Source: an uncultured Novosphingobium sp.
GTDB taxonomy: Bacteria; Pseudomonadota; Alphaproteobacteria; Sphingomonadales; Sphingomonadaceae
Length of the DNA stretch: 10,661 nt
Direction: 5' to 3'
Assembly: GCA_937860195.1 (NCBI GenBank)
Contig: CALMBN010000274.1
Location: 1-10,661 of the forward strand
A program made the position numbers and the translations under genes. Of this stretch, positions 1-6,925 are shown piece by piece. A model generated the notes under the pieces. It searched no databases and was not told the origin of the DNA. It worked only from the letters and a program-made list of their open reading frames with translations. Each line of letters opens with the position of its first letter. The stretch's first letter is position 1.

Positions 1-52
1 TCAGGATGAACGGATGTGGGGGTGAAGCGATTCACATTTCGCGCATCTTGCT
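1..52. other. Short 3' flank of the phosphomannomutase gene
   Basis: These 52 bases lie beyond the stop codon of the minus-strand phosphomannomutase gene. I see no convincing terminator hairpin and no gene start here. The segment is too short to decide whether the minus-strand operon continues to the left. Confidence 0.4.
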
Positions 53-1456
53 CTAATGACCAGCTTGCGGTCCGCGTTCCAGTCCTGACGCGGCCAGTTG
101 CGCGTCGATCTGCGCCAACAGTCGGTCAAGCCCTGGCTGATCCTCGCTCTCAGCGCGCGCGACCAGCACGTCCTGGGTGTTGGAGGCACGCAACAGCCAC
201 CAGCCGTCGGTGGTCGAAACCCGCACACCATCAGTGGCATCGACATCGGCCCCGGTGGCGGAGAGCCGTCCGCGCACTTCCTCCACCACTGCGAACTTGC
301 GGGCCTCATCAACCTGAAAGCGCAACTCGGGCGTGTTGACCAGCGCGGGCATCTCGCCGCGCAGTTGCGTGACGCTCTTGCCCAGCCGGGACGAGGCCGC
401 GATCAACCGGACGGCGGCATAAAGCGCATCGTCGAACCCGTAATACTGATGCGCGAAAAACACGTGGCCGCTCATTTCCCCGGCCAGCGGCGCGCCAATT
501 TCCTTCATTTTGGATTTAATAAGGCTGTGTCCGGTTTTCCACATAGTCGGCCGTCCACCCAGCGCAGAGACTCTTTCGAATAGAGCCTTGCTGGCTTTCA
601 CATCCGCGATAATCGCGGCTCCGGGCAGCATCCGCAGGAGGTCTTCGGCATAGATCATGAGCAATTGGTCACCCCAAATTACCCGGCCCAAGCCGTCGAT
701 TGCCCCGATCCGGTCACCGTCGCCGTCAAAAGCCACCCCGAAATCGAGCTTTTTGGCCGCGACCAGAGCCTTCAGATCGGCCAGATTCTTCTCCTCGGTC
801 GGATCCGGATGATGGTTCGGAAAAGTCCCGTCCACTTGGGTGAAAAGTAAATGGTGTTCGCCAGGCAGATCCTTGACCAGCAATTCGAGCGCGGGGCCGG
901 CTGCGCCGTTCCCGGCATCCCAGCCGATCTTGAGATCGCCGAGCGCGGCGCGGTCGATCCCCGTCAGCCCTTCGACCAGCCGCGCGACATAGGCGGTCAG
1001 CACCGCGCGCTGTTCGTGGCCTCCCTGGCCTTCAGCCCAGTCGCCACTCGCCGCCATCGTGCCCAGCCGCTTGATATCCTCGCCGAAAAACGGACGACCC
1101 AGAAATACCATCTTGAAGCCATTGTAATTGGCGGGATTGTGGCTGCCAGTTATCTGAATGCCGCCCTGCACATCTTCGGCTGAGGCCTCTGCATAGTAAA
1201 GCATCGGGGTTGGCCCCATCCCGACCCGGACCGCGTCGAGCCCGGCATCGTTGATGCCGCGGACCAGCGCCGCTTCCAGCATCGGCGAGCTGGTCCGCCC
1301 ATCATAGCCAACCGCGATCCGCGATCCCCCGGCCCGGCCGAGCAGCGTCGCAAAGCCGCGGCCAATGGCATAGGCATCAGCCTCGCCCAGGGTTTCGCCA
1401 ATGATCCCGCGAATGTCGTATTCGCGCAGCACGGTAGGGTGGAACTGGTGAGTCAT
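53..1456 (-). CDS. pgmG: Phosphomannomutase/phosphoglucomutase (PgmG/AlgC type)
   Basis: A 467-residue cytosolic alpha-D-phosphohexomutase that interconverts mannose or glucose 6-phosphate and 1-phosphate, feeding GDP-mannose and UDP-glucose synthesis for polysaccharide and LPS. All four family signatures are visible. The active-site phosphoserine loop TGSHNP has Ser105, the metal loop DGDGDR has Asp244, Asp246 and Asp248, the sugar-specificity loop GEMSGH spans about 326-331, and the phosphate-binding loop RASNT spans 423-427. The length is full for the AlgC/PgmG group, which usually acts on both sugars. The ATG is supported by a GGAG at 1462-1465 (minus strand) five bases upstream. Its start overlaps the stop of the J-domain gene as ATGA, so the two are probably translationally coupled and cotranscribed with mipZ. 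The fold and reaction are certain; dual specificity is inferred from the family. Confidence 0.96.
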   Translation of the reverse strand: MTHQFHPTVLREYDIRGIIGETLGEADAYAIGRGFATLLGRAGGSRIAVGYDGRTSSPMLEAALVRGINDAGLDAVRVGMGPTPMLYYAEASAEDVQGGIQITGSHNPANYNGFKMVFLGRPFFGEDIKRLGTMAASGDWAEGQGGHEQRAVLTAYVARLVEGLTGIDRAALGDLKIGWDAGNGAAGPALELLVKDLPGEHHLLFTQVDGTFPNHHPDPTEEKNLADLKALVAAKKLDFGVAFDGDGDRIGAIDGLGRVIWGDQLLMIYAEDLLRMLPGAAIIADVKASKALFERVSALGGRPTMWKTGHSLIKSKMKEIGAPLAGEMSGHVFFAHQYYGFDDALYAAVRLIAASSRLGKSVTQLRGEMPALVNTPELRFQVDEARKFAVVEEVRGRLSATGADVDATDGVRVSTTDGWWLLRASNTQDVLVARAESEDQPGLDRLLAQIDAQLAASGLERGPQAGH

Positions 1457-1749
1457 GCTTGCTCCGCTGGGTGCCGCGCGATCCGCGCGAGCAGGATGTC
1501 TTTGGCTCGGTTGGCCTGATGGACTGCCTCATTGGTGCCGCCCTTGTCAGGGTGAACCCGAATCAGCAGGCGGCGGTGGGCTTCGGCGATGTCATCCCGG
1601 CTGGCTTTGGGACTTACCCCCAGCAGGCTGCGGGCCTGCGCCTCGTCCTGACTGCGCTGCGAGGCTTGCCACAGCTGCCACGGCCACTTGCCGGTGGCCA
1701 TCCGCAGCACCGCGCAGGCAATCAAGGCAAAGATGATCAGGCGGCCCAT
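1453..1749 (-). CDS. Small membrane-anchored J-domain protein (TIM14/DjlC-like layout)
   Basis: A 98-residue protein with one N-terminal hydrophobic segment (about residues 3-16) followed by a short linker and a C-terminal J domain (about 40-95). The HPD tripeptide essential for stimulating Hsp70/DnaK ATPase is present (about residues 66-68), followed by KGGTNEA as in many DnaJ-like proteins. The Gly/Phe, zinc-finger and C-terminal DnaJ domains are absent. It is therefore a specialised co-chaperone tethered to the inner membrane, with the same layout as mitochondrial TIM14/Pam18. I chose the ATG at 1749 because an AGGG lies seven bases upstream. A GTG at 1752 would add one residue but sits too close to that site. 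It starts 12 bases after the mipZ stop and overlaps the phosphomannomutase start by four bases. The client protein is unknown. Confidence 0.9.
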   Translation of the reverse strand: MGRLIIFALIACAVLRMATGKWPWQLWQASQRSQDEAQARSLLGVSPKASRDDIAEAHRRLLIRVHPDKGGTNEAVHQANRAKDILLARIARHPAEQA

Positions 1750-1761
1750 CACCCGGCCCTA

Positions 1762-2586
1762 TCAGGCGCTGGTCGCCAGCGCCAGTTCGGGCTCGCGCCG
1801 CGCCGGCATCGGCAAGCCGAGCGAGGCCACCAATGCGCGCAGTTCCTGTCTGGCCACAAGGTGGCTGGTGCCAAGCTCGCCCAGTTGCCCCTTGTCGAGC
1901 AAGGTCAGGCCTGAGGGGAACAGTTCGCGGTAGATCACCCGTTCGCTTAGCCCGCTCGAAACCCGGAAGCCGACCCGCTTTGACAGCTCGGTCAGCGCCT
2001 GGTCGAGCCGTTTCTGATTGCGGGCCTCCATATGCTGGGTGCGGTTGCGGACCACGACCCAGTCCATCTCGCGGCGCCTTTCGGTGATCGTTGTCATTGC
2101 CCGCTTCTTGCGGGCTTCCCAGATCAGTTCGGCATAGAACGACAGGCGGCGGACTTTGAACGTTTCGGCATCAACCTGTCCGATCAGATCGAAATCAACG
2201 AAGCTGTCATTAAGCGGTGTGACCAGCGTATCAGCCTCAGCTGCAACTTCCCGCGCAAAAGGATCATCCCGCCCGGGAGTGTCGAACACGATAAAATCCG
2301 CACCCTGCGAAAGCTCAGCAATTTGGGCATCGAGTTCTTCCACCGTGGTGCCGACAAACACACCGAACCGGGCGGTTGGCAGAGTGATGGCGCGTCGCCG
2401 TTCAGTCTCGGCCCGGTTTTCAAGATAGCGATGCAAGGTGCGCTGGCGCGGATCGAGATCCAGCGCGGCGACCTTTGCCCCCTGGTAGGCCAGCGCGATC
2501 GCGATATGGACTGCGGTCGTCGACTTGCCGGTTCCGCCTTTTTCGTTGGCGAAGACGATACGGTGCGGGGTATTTGTCAGTGACAC
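1762..2586 (-). CDS. mipZ: Division-plane positioning ATPase MipZ (ParA/MinD family)
   Basis: A 274-residue P-loop ATPase. The deviant Walker A motif EKGGTGKSTT (residues 15-24) carries the signature lysine Lys16 of the ParA/MinD family. The DLDPRQRT stretch (43-50) resembles the MipZ-specific motif 2 with its catalytic aspartate, and Walker B is FIVFDTPG (98-105). In Caulobacter, MipZ dimerises with ATP, forms a gradient away from the ParB-bound poles and inhibits FtsZ polymerisation, so the ring forms at mid-cell. The sequence downstream (DWVVVRNR, 175-182, and the Ser/Glu-rich C-terminal half) also looks like MipZ and not a plasmid ParA, and there is no parB beside it. Translation most likely begins at the GTG at 2586, with only a weak ribosome site. 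It heads the minus-strand set with the J-domain and phosphomannomutase genes, and is divergent from panC. Confidence 0.94.
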   Translation of the reverse strand: MSLTNTPHRIVFANEKGGTGKSTTAVHIAIALAYQGAKVAALDLDPRQRTLHRYLENRAETERRRAITLPTARFGVFVGTTVEELDAQIAELSQGADFIVFDTPGRDDPFAREVAAEADTLVTPLNDSFVDFDLIGQVDAETFKVRRLSFYAELIWEARKKRAMTTITERRREMDWVVVRNRTQHMEARNQKRLDQALTELSKRVGFRVSSGLSERVIYRELFPSGLTLLDKGQLGELGTSHLVARQELRALVASLGLPMPARREPELALATSA

Positions 2587-2676
2587 TGGGCTTTGAGACT
2601 TTCTGCTGACTGTTGCGGTGAACCGGGCTGCGGGGCTAGGACTGCTGGATCAGTCATACGTCAAGGGTGCCAAGAC
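2587..2676. promoter_or_regulatory. Divergent mipZ/panC promoter region
   Basis: This 90-base gap separates the divergently oriented mipZ and panC starts and must hold promoters for both. A TTGACG resembling a -35 element lies on the minus strand at 2657-2662, facing mipZ, but the hexamer 17 bases on is a poor -10. The panC ribosome site AAGGG is at 2663-2667. I see no clear operator or riboswitch. The promoter role follows from gene layout; the individual boxes are weak. Confidence 0.45.
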
Positions 2677-3525
2677 GTGCAAACCGTGAACCGCGTTGAT
2701 CCACTGCGCACTGCCGTCGCAGCGCTGAGGGCCGATGGCCCGCTGGCGCTGGTCCCGACCATGGGCGCGCTGCACGAAGGCCACCTGACCCTGGTGCGCG
2801 AAGCCCGCAATCGTGCCGCTCACGTCGCGGTCTCGATCTTCGTCAATCCGCGCCAGTTTGGCGCAAATGAGGATCTGGGCAAATATCCGCGCCAATTGGC
2901 GGCGGATTCTGCACTGCTGGAGGCAGAAGGGGTGAGCCTGCTGTGGGCTCCGGAGGCGGCGGTGATGTATCCCGCAGGCTACGCGACCAACATTTCGGTC
3001 GCCGGGGTCAGTGCCGGGCTGTGCGGCGCGGCGCGGCCGGGCCATTTCGATGGCGTGGCGACGGTGGTCTGCAAACTGTTCAACCAGGTGCAGCCAGATC
3101 TGGCGCTGTTTGGCGAGAAGGACTGGCAGCAACTGGCGGTGATCCGGCGGATGACTCGCGACCTGGATCTGGCTGCGCCACAAGCCGATGCCATCGTCGG
3201 CGTGCCGACCGTGCGCGAAGCAGATGGGCTGGCGATGTCTTCGCGCAATGCTTTTCTTTCACCAGACGACCGCGCCAATGCGGCATCGCTGCCCAAGGCA
3301 ATGCGGGCAGCCATTGCTGCTGCAAAGCGCGGGTCAAGCCTGACCGAAGCCGAGACTGCACTCAATTCTGCCCTGCTCGGCGGCGGCTTTTCCTCGGTCG
3401 ACTATGCCGAATTCCGCGATGCCGCCTCGCTGGAGCGGCTGGAACGGCTGGGCGACCGCCCTGCCCGCCTGCTGGTCGCAGCGCGAATCGGCGGCACCCG
3501 GCTGATTGACAATATGCCGGTCTGA
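2677..3525 (+). CDS. panC: Pantoate--beta-alanine ligase (pantothenate synthetase)
   Basis: Catalyses ATP-dependent condensation of pantoate with beta-alanine via a pantoyl-adenylate, the last step of pantothenate (vitamin B5, CoA precursor) synthesis, in the cytosol. The 282-residue protein has every family signature: PTMGALHEGHL (27-37, the HIGH-type nucleotide motif), FVNPRQFG (55-62), RPGHFDGV (120-127), FGEKDWQQ (145-152) and the KMSKS-like region EADGLAMSSRN (181-191). The frame stays open upstream to a TTG at 2593, which would add 28 residues without family similarity. The GTG at 2677 has AAGGG nine bases ahead and gives the normal family length, so I start there; a second GTG at 2686 is possible. 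No panB or panD is adjacent in this window. It is divergent from mipZ and followed at once by a hairpin. Confidence 0.96.
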   Translation: MQTVNRVDPLRTAVAALRADGPLALVPTMGALHEGHLTLVREARNRAAHVAVSIFVNPRQFGANEDLGKYPRQLAADSALLEAEGVSLLWAPEAAVMYPAGYATNISVAGVSAGLCGAARPGHFDGVATVVCKLFNQVQPDLALFGEKDWQQLAVIRRMTRDLDLAAPQADAIVGVPTVREADGLAMSSRNAFLSPDDRANAASLPKAMRAAIAAAKRGSSLTEAETALNSALLGGGFSSVDYAEFRDAASLERLERLGDRPARLLVAARIGGTRLIDNMPV

Positions 3526-3550
3526 CCCGCCCGCGGCAGGGCGGGCTTGC
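3526..3550 (+). terminator. GC-rich hairpin after panC
   Basis: A perfect 7-bp inverted repeat, CCCGCCC (3526-3532) and GGGCGGG (3539-3545) with a 6-base loop, begins directly after the panC stop. The bases following are CTTGCC, so the U-tract of a classical intrinsic terminator is nearly missing. It may terminate weakly, protect the mRNA 3' end, or act with Rho. Confidence 0.55.
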
Positions 3551-3582
3551 CGAAGCAGATTGGCCCTCCTAACCACCGGGTC

Positions 3583-4026
3583 ATGGACATCGACCTGCAA
3601 ACCCGCCGTATCGAAACAGTGCGCCGCCACATGGCGCTGGAAATCTCCCATGACTGGGACGGCGTGATCGCCACATTCGAACACCCCCGCTACGAGCTTT
3701 ATGGCCCCGGTACCGTGTTCGATGGCGAAGCGCAGGTACGGCGCTATTTCGCGCAGTCGCGCGTACCGTTTCCCGATCAGGGCAATGAAGTGATCGCGAT
3801 TGCGGCCGATCCGGCATCGGAAACTGTGCTGGTCGAGTTCTGGCTGACCGGAACGCACCTTGGTCCACTCAATCTGGGCAGCCGCACGATCGAGCCGACT
3901 GGCCGATCATTCCGGGTCCGCATGTCCGCCAGCTTTGAATTTGGTCCGGGCAGCGACCGGATCATCTGTGAACGCCCCTACTATGACCAGGCGGCGTTGA
4001 TGAAGGCTTTGCAGTTGGTGGAATAG
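3583..4026 (+). CDS. SnoaL-like / NTF2-fold protein (ester cyclase family)
   Basis: A 147-residue soluble protein with no signal peptide and the pattern of the SnoaL/NTF2-like alpha+beta barrel. It has an N-terminal helix with HDWDGVIATFEHPRYE (23-38), a middle FDGEAQVRRYFAQ (46-58), strands around VLVEFWLTGTHLG (82-94) and PTGRSFRVRMSASFEF (105-120), and the C-terminal ERPYYDQAALMKAL (130-143). The YYD..ALM ending is typical of SnoaL-like 'ester cyclase' proteins. That fold holds a hydrophobic pocket used by cyclases, isomerases and binding proteins, so the substrate cannot be read from sequence. The ATG at 3583 is preferred; a TTG at 3547 would add 12 residues overlapping the panC hairpin. 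Neither start has a strong ribosome site. It stands alone, between panC and the kinase gene, with no evident functional link to either. Confidence 0.8.
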   Translation: MDIDLQTRRIETVRRHMALEISHDWDGVIATFEHPRYELYGPGTVFDGEAQVRRYFAQSRVPFPDQGNEVIAIAADPASETVLVEFWLTGTHLGPLNLGSRTIEPTGRSFRVRMSASFEFGPGSDRIICERPYYDQAALMKALQLVE

Positions 4027-4199
4027 CGCGGCGGGACCGTTTCTGCGGTGTGCGATTGTAACGGCTGCGCCCCGGTCAGCACATCGCCAAAGGTTTCGAG
4101 ATCAAGCCCGAGCATTTGAAGAAGATAAAACGGCATGCGCCGGGAATCCGCGTTTCTTTGTGAGGATGCAGGCCGCTTGCGCCATTTGGTCGTTCTGGC

Positions 4200-4247
4200 A
4201 CCATGGATATGGCAGTGCCGGACCCGGCAAGATGCCATATCGATGGT
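4200..4247. promoter_or_regulatory. 48-bp dyad with two GATATGGC arms, candidate operator of the kinase gene (site A)
   Basis: The arms ACCATgGATATGGCA (4200-4214) and TGCCATATCgATGGT (4233-4247) are complementary at 14 of 15 positions. Between them lies a second inverted repeat, TGCCGG (4216-4221) and CCGGCA (4224-4229). The dyad ends 26 bases before the preferred kinase start and is the only strong symmetry in this gap. The core octamer GATATGGC recurs in the gaps before the response-regulator gene and the surface-protein gene. The symmetry is seen directly; operator function is inferred. As RNA it would also form a stem of about 19 bp, so a leader hairpin is an alternative. No T-tract follows, which argues against a terminator. 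Confidence 0.6.
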
Positions 4248-4260
4248 CGCAGAGTTCAGC

Positions 4261-4265
4261 AGGGG
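4261..4265 (+). promoter_or_regulatory. Ribosome binding site deciding the kinase start
   Basis: AGGGG sits eight bases before the ATG at 4274. It favours this start over the ATG at 4160, which would place the dyad inside the coding region and add 38 residues unlike the family. Confidence 0.6.
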
Positions 4266-4273
4266 TCACAGCA

Positions 4274-6175
4274 ATGTTAGCGGCAACCGGCTACAAGGAT
4301 TTCCGCGGCGGAGGCCTGAGATCAGGGTTGGTCGCGATCCTGATTGTGCAAGCGCTGTACTGGCTTGCCTTCACCCCCTTCTTCAAAGCGGCGAATCCAC
4401 CCGAATCGGTGATCGAGCTCAGCACTGTTGAGTATGCACGCCTCGCCTCGCCCGACGAAAGGGGCTGGAAGGCTGCGCGTTTCGAGCCTCGGGAAATGCC
4501 GATCGAAGATTGCTGCGATCCCGGCTACCGTGGGGTCCGGGCGCGATTTGAACTGGACCGGCTGCCCAGCCGCCCACTGGGCATGTACGTGCGGATCGGA
4601 AGCGACAACTACCAGCTCAAGCTGAATGGCTCGACGATCTATCAGGAAGGCGGATTAGAGCTTGGCCGCCAGACATACCACGGCAATGTGCGCACCATTT
4701 TCCGGCTGCCCGAAGGCGTTCTGCAGGTAGGCGCAAATCAGCTCGACCTGATCCTGGTCCGCGATCAGGGGGCGCCCTACTTCCACTTCGCTCCGCCACG
4801 CATCGCCGACTATGCAGCGCTCTCCTCGGCGATGAAATACGAGCTTTTCACGCTCAACGAATTCAATTTCATGAGCATCGCCGCCGGCGCAATCCTGGCA
4901 TTCCTTATCGGCATCGTGATCGCACGAGGGGCGCGGTCGCCGATGTTGTACTGGCTGATGCTCGTCACCTTGGGATGGACGGCGCGATTAACCTACTTCG
5001 TGACCACTGATCCGCCGATCCACGGGGTTGTGCGGATGTTCTACCTGTTCTTCTGGGTCAACTTCGTGCCGCTGGCGTGGCTCAATCTCGCCAATCACTT
5101 TTCGGGCAATCCACTGCGCTGGATCCCGCGGGTGTCCGTTACGGCATTTGTCGTGCTGATGGCCGGATTGTGGACCATCTTCCAGTTTGGCCTGTTTGAC
5201 AAAGTCGATACCGTTGACCGGATCAGCATGTGGTTCGGACTGGCCATGGCGCTGGGCGCTCTGGTGCTGTTCCTGCGCAGCATCCTGCGCAATCTGGCCG
5301 AACGGCATATCGAAACGGCACTGTTCATCCTGTGCCTGACTTTGATCGCGATGGATGCGGTGACGACCTTGCTCGATCTGCCGTTCGTGCAGCACACCAA
5401 CCGCGCCATGCCGTTTCTGGTGCTGGGACTGGTCGCGGCGTTCCTGGCACGAAATGTGCGGCTGTTTCAATCCTCTGCTTCGCTGAACAACCTGCTGGAG
5501 CAACAGCTTGGTGAGCGCACCATCGAACTCGAAGCCGCTCACACCCGCGAAAAGAACCTGGTCCGCAAACAGGCCCATGTCGCCGAACGCCAGCGGATCA
5601 TGCGCGACATGCACGATGGGTTGGGCAGCGAGCTGATGTCGATGCTGCTGGCGGCGCGGCGCGGAGTGGCCAAGCCGGCGGCAGTGGCCGAAGGACTGCA
5701 ATCGGTGATCGACGAGATGCGATTGCTGATCGATTCGATGGATTCGGTTGGGGAATCACTGAGTTCGGCCTTCGCAATATTTCGTGAGCGGGTGCAACCA
5801 CGGGTGGAAGCAGCTGGGCTGCGGTTTGTCTGGCAAGACAAAACAGACGGCACCCTTCCGGACTTTGGCCCGCGCGACGTTCTTCAGGTGTTTCGGATCA
5901 TGCAGGAAGCCGTGGCCAATGCGCTCAAGCATTCGGGCGGCAAAGCGCTGACTGCCACAATTCAGCCCAGCCCCGATCCGGCCTATGCCGTGCGACTGAA
6001 AATTGCCGATGACGGCACCGGCATGGGCGCGGCCAATAAACGCGGCAAAGGGCTGACCAGCATGGCCGTGCGGGCAGCGGGAATTGGTGCCAGGCTGGAT
6101 ATTGTCTCGACCAGCGCAGGAGTCACGATAGTGCTCGACCTGCCGGCCTCGCGCAGTATCGAGATCATGCCATAG
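4274..6175 (+). CDS. Sensor histidine kinase with 7TM sensor region (7TMR-DISM-like, HisKA_3/HATPase)
   Basis: A 633-residue inner-membrane kinase. In order: an anchor helix (about 19-37); a beta-rich periplasmic region (about 45-190) with GVRARFELDRLPSRPLGMYV, LNGSTIYQEGG and LQVGANQLDLILV, suggesting a jelly-roll/DISMED2-like binding fold; seven hydrophobic helices (about 199-395); a coiled coil (about 400-442); a HisKA_3 dimerisation segment with phospho-acceptor His447 in RDMHDGLGSE; and a HATPase domain with N-box QEAVANALKH (Asn549), DDGTGMG (580-586) and the later GKGLTSM. This layout is typical of 7TMR-DISM kinases that pair with NarL/FixJ regulators, and one is encoded 72 bases downstream. 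The ligand is unknown; the family fold suggests a carbohydrate or other small ligand, but nothing in the sequence proves it. There is no receiver domain, so it is not a hybrid kinase. A frame open to 4160 was rejected on ribosome-site grounds. Confidence 0.93.
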   Translation: MLAATGYKDFRGGGLRSGLVAILIVQALYWLAFTPFFKAANPPESVIELSTVEYARLASPDERGWKAARFEPREMPIEDCCDPGYRGVRARFELDRLPSRPLGMYVRIGSDNYQLKLNGSTIYQEGGLELGRQTYHGNVRTIFRLPEGVLQVGANQLDLILVRDQGAPYFHFAPPRIADYAALSSAMKYELFTLNEFNFMSIAAGAILAFLIGIVIARGARSPMLYWLMLVTLGWTARLTYFVTTDPPIHGVVRMFYLFFWVNFVPLAWLNLANHFSGNPLRWIPRVSVTAFVVLMAGLWTIFQFGLFDKVDTVDRISMWFGLAMALGALVLFLRSILRNLAERHIETALFILCLTLIAMDAVTTLLDLPFVQHTNRAMPFLVLGLVAAFLARNVRLFQSSASLNNLLEQQLGERTIELEAAHTREKNLVRKQAHVAERQRIMRDMHDGLGSELMSMLLAARRGVAKPAAVAEGLQSVIDEMRLLIDSMDSVGESLSSAFAIFRERVQPRVEAAGLRFVWQDKTDGTLPDFGPRDVLQVFRIMQEAVANALKHSGGKALTATIQPSPDPAYAVRLKIADDGTGMGAANKRGKGLTSMAVRAAGIGARLDIVSTSAGVTIVLDLPASRSIEIMP

Positions 6176-6188
6176 GTCTGGCCATATC
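6168..6188. promoter_or_regulatory. GCCATATC site in the kinase/regulator gap, with a half-repeat over the kinase stop (site B)
   Basis: GCCATATC at 6181-6188 is an exact copy of the octamer in site A. A second partial copy, TGCCATA at 6168-6174, lies in the same orientation 12 bases earlier and overlaps the kinase stop codon. Unlike site A, the two copies are direct repeats. The site is 60 bases before the regulator ATG, suggesting that the regulator gene has its own controlled promoter as well as read-through from the kinase. This role is inferred from motif recurrence. Confidence 0.45.
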
Positions 6189-6247
6189 ATTGGACCACAA
6201 CCCGATCTAACTTGCGGCGCTATTACCTTGCGGGGCAGCCAGAGCGA

Positions 6248-6907
6248 ATGACCGACACACCTGCCAACAGCCGCATTGCCATCGTCGACGACGATCCGAT
6301 TGTCCGCGACTACCTGATCGATATCGTCACCGGCGCAAGCGAGCTCGATGTCGCAGGCATTGCCCACAACCTCGCCAAGGCGCGCGAGTTGCTCGAATTG
6401 CAGCCCGACCTGTTCCTGGTCGACATCGGACTCCCCGACGGCAGCGGTCTCGATTTCGTAGCCGAGGCCAAAGCCGCCGGCAATGCCAAGGCGTTGGTGC
6501 TGACCTCGTTCGGCGACCGGGAGACGGTGGTCAACGCGATCCGCGCCGGAGCCGATGGTTACTTGCTGAAGGACAGCGCGCCAGCTGCGATCCTCGAAGG
6601 CATCCGCGCCACGCTCTATGGCGGCGCACCGGTCAGCTCGGCGGCGGCGGTCTATATGCTCGAGCTGCTGCGCGGCAAACCGATGATCGAGGCTGCCGAA
6701 GCCGAGAACAATGGACTGACAGCGCGTGAGGTCGAACTGCTCGAAGTCTTCGCCAAAGGTGGCAGCTACAAGGAAGCGGCCCGGATTCTGGGTATCTCGC
6801 CGTTCACCGTCGGCAACCACGTCAAGTCGATCTACCGCAAGCTCGCGGTCCATTCACGCGGCGAAGCGGTCTATGAGGCAGTCAAAACCGGACAGTTAAA
6901 ACTCTGA
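6248..6907 (+). CDS. NarL/FixJ-family response regulator (receiver plus LuxR-type HTH)
   Basis: A 219-residue cytosolic transcription factor. The receiver domain (about 9-125) has the acidic cluster VDDDP (Asp14-Asp16), phospho-acceptor Asp59 in LVDIGLPDGSG, Thr86 in LTSFGD and Lys108 in YLLKDSA. The linker is about 126-155. The LuxR/GerE helix-turn-helix (about 156-215) shows LTAREVELLEVFAKGGSYKE, ARILGISPFTV and NHVKSIYRKL. All residues needed for phosphorylation and DNA binding are intact. The partner kinase is almost certainly the one encoded just upstream on the same strand, since HisKA_3 kinases pair with this regulator class. I start at the ATG at 6248; a TTG at 6212 would add 12 residues. 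The GATATGGC repeats in the three flanking gaps are candidate binding sites. No terminator is seen before the surface-protein gene. Confidence 0.94.
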   Translation: MTDTPANSRIAIVDDDPIVRDYLIDIVTGASELDVAGIAHNLAKARELLELQPDLFLVDIGLPDGSGLDFVAEAKAAGNAKALVLTSFGDRETVVNAIRAGADGYLLKDSAPAAILEGIRATLYGGAPVSSAAAVYMLELLRGKPMIEAAEAENNGLTAREVELLEVFAKGGSYKEAARILGISPFTVGNHVKSIYRKLAVHSRGEAVYEAVKTGQLKL

Positions 6908-6925
6908 TACCAAGCGACAGCCACA

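Noticed and set aside
2593..2676. N-terminal extension of PanC from the TTG at 2593
   Set aside because: Adds 28 Cys/Gly-rich residues not found in the family; the GTG at 2677 has a proper ribosome site.
3526..3550. Possible second copy of the regulatory dyad after panC
   Set aside because: It is a GC-only stem unrelated to GATATGGC and sits at a gene end, so I call it a weak terminator.
4160..4273. Longer N-terminus for the histidine kinase from the ATG at 4160
   Set aside because: No ribosome site at 4160, the extra 38 residues precede the membrane anchor without similarity, and the dyad would become coding. AGGGG before 4274 is better.
4988..5701. A 237-residue minus-strand frame opposite the kinase membrane region
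   Set aside because: His/Gln-rich composition is the expected complement of hydrophobic codons; no start signal.
5756..6853. A 365-residue minus-strand frame across the kinase and regulator genes
   Set aside because: It lies opposite two genes with intact family motifs, has no ribosome site, and has a low-complexity His/Asp/Arg-rich composition typical of an antisense shadow in GC-rich DNA.
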